This document shows positions 61,753-64,000 of a DNA stretch of 64,000 bases, one piece after another. The notes under the pieces are model-generated. The model searched no databases, was not told the origin of the DNA, and worked only from the letters and a program-made list of their open reading frames with translations. The DNA lies in NCBI RefSeq assembly GCF_014640555.1, contig NZ_BMHE01000042.1:1-64000 (forward strand). Reading direction: 5' to 3'. This stretch comes from Paenibacillus marchantiophytorum. GTDB lineage: Bacteria > Bacillota > Bacilli > Paenibacillales > NBRC-103111. The translations under genes and the position numbers were made by a program. Every line of letters starts with the position of its first letter. Within the stretch, counting starts at the first letter, position 1.

Positions 61753-63562
61753 CCGCACGACTCCCTATCTCTGCCAAAGGCATTATTAAGCTTACCGAAG
61801 TGCCTCTGCCTACCTCACTCTGAATCGTAATTCCGTACGCTTCACCGAAATGAAGCTTGATTCGTTCATTAACATTAGAAATCCCAATATTGGAAAGCCG
61901 CTGCTTAGCTATATTCGGGGTATCCAGCAACTGCTGAACCTTGTTCGGGCTCATCCCTTTGCCATTATCCACAATGTTGATTTGAATATGACCTTCGAAC
62001 CGCTTGGCCGTTATAACTATCTTATTATGGTCAGCCTGTTCATCCAAGCCATGGATGATCGCGTTTTCAACAATAGGCTGCAGGATGAATTTAAGAATGC
62101 CACTTTCCATTAACCCCTTATCAATCTGATGCTCGACCTCAAACGTAGCGCCATAGCGCAGTCTCTGTATAACGATATAATTGTTAATATTGTCCAATTC
62201 CGCGCGCAGTGAAATCATTTCACTCGTCTCTACAATGGTGCTCCGCAGTAATTCGGCCAGCGCCCCAAGTCCGTCGCTAACGCTTACAGCTTGATTGAGC
62301 ATTGCAGTCCACTTGAGAGAATTCAGCGTATTGAACAAAAAATGAGGATTAATTTGTGCTTGCAGCATTTGCAGCTCAACTTCCCTTTTCTTAACTTGCT
62401 CATTCCTTGTCTGTTCGATCAAATTGCTTATTTGCAAGACCATCGTATTGAATCTCGTTGACAAAAAGCCGATCTCATCTTGGCTGCGATCTTCATTGGT
62501 TGCCTGTAAATTCCCCAATGCCAACTGTTTCATGGATTGTGTTAATCGCTGCAGGGGATTGGAAATACTGCCTGAAATCACAAAAGTCAATAAAAGTGAA
62601 AATAACAGACAGAGCGCAGTAGCAATCAGCATATACGGAACGATCGTGCTGGTTTCTTTATTCAAATAAGAGGTAGGAATCGTACTTACCAAGTACCATC
62701 TTGCCGAAGAATCATAGGAATAAGCGACCAATGAGCCATTATGATGCCATGTTGAAATGAAAGCACGTTTGCCTTTCTTCTCATTTTCGGCAATCTTGTT
62801 CAACAGATCCTTGCTTTGATCCAGCGTGCGCCCCACCGGCATATCCATATTCCTGGAGGAAAGAACACCGCCCTTCGGGTCGATCATAAATAAATCCGCC
62901 CCCTCGCCCATATTGACGTCCTCATAAATATCACGGGAATAAAAACTTTCTTTAATGGCAATAAAGATATAACCCACCGTATTGAGCCAATTCGATCCTG
63001 AATGGATTTCGCGCGCAAGTACGATGCAATCTACGCCATTCTGAGTAACAACATGCGTCCAAATATCATTTCCTTTGCGTTCAGCAATCATCTGGGTCAA
63101 AGGCTCAATGTCCTGCGGGAGCAGCTTGTCATAGCCCAAATCATAAACGAGCTCTTTGGACTTATTATAGATTTGCATCGATTTAATATGATTCAACAGC
63201 TTGCGGCCGCTAAACGTCTGATTTACCTCATAATAAGTATCCATAACCGACTGAGCGTCGAGTTCTGTTGCATTTTCCAAATTCTTTTGAACGAGACTAT
63301 TCATCATCACTTGGTTGCTCAAATAGTCTAGTTTACGGTTCTCTCTTTTAATCTCATCGCGAACTTGGTCCAAAATTTGCAAGGAATACGTACCAATCTT
63401 CGTATGAATGGCTTCACTGGATTGGGTATAGGCAATAAGGGTCATTGAAAATAAGGGGATAATCGATAATAAAATGAAAGATACAATCAATCGATGTTTA
63501 ATTTTCGATTTCCGCAATAAATTGGGCAGACAATTGAATTTTATGGACAATCCTGATCTCAC
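61745..63562 (-). CDS. Sensor histidine kinase (YesM type)
   Basis: A 605-aa membrane kinase: first helix (about 23-45), extracellular sensor (about 46-300), second helix (about 300-325), HAMP (about 325-380), the His-kinase motif MLQAQINPHFLFNTLNSL and an ATPase domain with QPIVENAIIHGL and IVDNGKGM. The only in-frame start is GTG at 63562; a purine run AGAGAG directly abuts it, so its exact start is uncertain. Its partner regulator overlaps its 3' end. Confidence 0.88.
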   Translation of the reverse strand: MRSGLSIKFNCLPNLLRKSKIKHRLIVSFILLSIIPLFSMTLIAYTQSSEAIHTKIGTYSLQILDQVRDEIKRENRKLDYLSNQVMMNSLVQKNLENATELDAQSVMDTYYEVNQTFSGRKLLNHIKSMQIYNKSKELVYDLGYDKLLPQDIEPLTQMIAERKGNDIWTHVVTQNGVDCIVLAREIHSGSNWLNTVGYIFIAIKESFYSRDIYEDVNMGEGADLFMIDPKGGVLSSRNMDMPVGRTLDQSKDLLNKIAENEKKGKRAFISTWHHNGSLVAYSYDSSARWYLVSTIPTSYLNKETSTIVPYMLIATALCLLFSLLLTFVISGSISNPLQRLTQSMKQLALGNLQATNEDRSQDEIGFLSTRFNTMVLQISNLIEQTRNEQVKKREVELQMLQAQINPHFLFNTLNSLKWTAMLNQAVSVSDGLGALAELLRSTIVETSEMISLRAELDNINNYIVIQRLRYGATFEVEHQIDKGLMESGILKFILQPIVENAIIHGLDEQADHNKIVITAKRFEGHIQINIVDNGKGMSPNKVQQLLDTPNIAKQRLSNIGISNVNERIKLHFGEAYGITIQSEVGRGTSVSLIMPLAEIGSRADE

Positions 63563-63775
63563 CTCTCTCTTTTAGAAGTAGCAAACCATAGTATTCGATA
63601 AAACACCCAACAACCCTTTATTTACCATTTATTCAAAACGCAATCTTCCACTCAAGTGAAAAACGTGAAATTATGATTGAAATAAAAAATTATCCTATGT
63701 AATACTGGATGAAACAATCAAAATCATGTAAGATTTACAATGATAACTTGTAACTCGCTTAGGAGGATATGACAG
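63563..63775. promoter_or_regulatory. Divergent region between YesM kinase and GH20-like gene
   Basis: 213 bp of AT-rich DNA. A weak -35/-10 pair (TTGAAA at 63677 and TAATAC at 63700, 17-bp spacer) could drive the plus-strand gene. I see no clear operator. The YesN regulator of this locus is the likely controller of both sides. Confidence 0.3.
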
Positions 63776-64000
63776 ATGAAATTGCATTTTGAAGGGGATT
63801 TAACCTCCTTGCTATCCGGCATTCAGATATTGTCGAAGGAGCTAGGCATTATCGAGGCCGAAGATGGACTAACCGTCCATATCGAACCATCGACTGGCGG
63901 CCTGGAAGTTGGCTTGGAGCAAGGAAAGGCGTATATCCGCTATGAACGGAAACATCAATTCTACCGTGGTCTCAGTTTGCTCGTACAGCATGGCCGCAGC
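63776..64000 (+). CDS. Start of a GH20-like beta-N-acetylhexosaminidase (partial)
   Basis: 75 codons are visible before the window ends and remain open. AGGAGGAT lies about 7 nt before the ATG. The N-terminus (MKLHFEGDLTSLLSGIQI...) contains EDGLTVHIEPS and YRGLSLLVQ, like the small beta domain that precedes the barrel of GH20 enzymes. With only this much, the family is a guess; if right, it would release N-acetyl sugars, fitting the chitosan-like theme of the neighbouring GH8 and importer. Confidence 0.5.
   Translation, partial: MKLHFEGDLTSLLSGIQILSKELGIIEAEDGLTVHIEPSTGGLEVGLEQGKAYIRYERKHQFYRGLSLLVQHGRS

Overview
The window looks like chromosomal DNA from a spore-forming, moderately GC Gram-positive bacterium, most probably Paenibacillus or a close relative. 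The signs are strong AGGAGG-type ribosome binding sites, frequent TTG and GTG starts, a spore-coat transglutaminase (Tgl), several YesM/YesN-type two-component systems, LplA/LplB/YtcP-type sugar importers, and very large secreted multidomain glycan-active enzymes built from FN3 and carbohydrate-binding modules. The genus is inferred from gene content, not from a marker gene.

Layout. 1-780: two ~190-bp direct repeats flank a 30-bp minisatellite, followed by a leucine-dehydrogenase-family gene (781-1809). 1885-13742: a minus-strand polysaccharide locus (permease, solute-binding lipoprotein, permease, 1921-aa heparinase II/III-like secreted lyase) runs divergently from a membrane-anchored AraC regulator. 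13803-21443: mixed housekeeping and regulatory genes: GNAT, PspC-domain protein, MarR regulator divergent from a molybdate importer (modA-modB, no modC), a DUF2935 protein, a DUF1801 protein, and an ECF42-type sigma factor flanked by two DGPF/YCII proteins with an alpha/beta hydrolase upstream. 21444-26159: intergenic repeats of several kinds, a DUF6492-like glycosyltransferase and a mannose-1-phosphate guanylyltransferase, then the decayed remains of a fourth sugar importer and a 112-bp tandem repeat. 26160-32042: a 1960-aa secreted clan GH-A glycosidase. 33090-44492: a secreted propeller-like protein, then a long minus-strand block (YesM/YesN pair, solute-binding protein, two permeases, metallophosphoesterase, Gfo/Idh/MocA oxidoreductase, GNAT, AraC regulator). 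44679-46178: tgl followed by a Gln/His-rich protein without lysine. 46253-52990: a UPF0597/cysteine-desulfidase-type enzyme, a GH129/GH101-related lipoprotein, an OmpR-type two-component system and a sugar isomerase/epimerase. 53000-54317: a gene-free stretch with a dispersed repeat and an IS91-family transposase remnant. 54318-64000: two small ORFs, a GH8 chitosanase/glucanase, a third importer with its own YesM/YesN pair, and the start of a divergent GH20-like gene cut by the window end.

How it works together. Three complete carbohydrate importers are each paired with a sensor-regulator and with secreted or cytoplasmic glycan enzymes, so the window reads as polysaccharide-utilisation territory. 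None of the three encodes its own ATPase, and modA-modB lacks ModC, so all four would depend on ATPases encoded elsewhere (an MsmX-like shared ATPase is known to serve such importers in Bacillus). The actual polysaccharides cannot be deduced from sequence alone.

The most unusual material is non-coding: a three-copy dispersed repeat family built from a ~20-bp motif in alternating orientation, a 14-bp degenerate array, a 112-bp tandem duplication and the 30-bp minisatellite. I found no phage, CRISPR array, rRNA or tRNA, and no clear new defence system.
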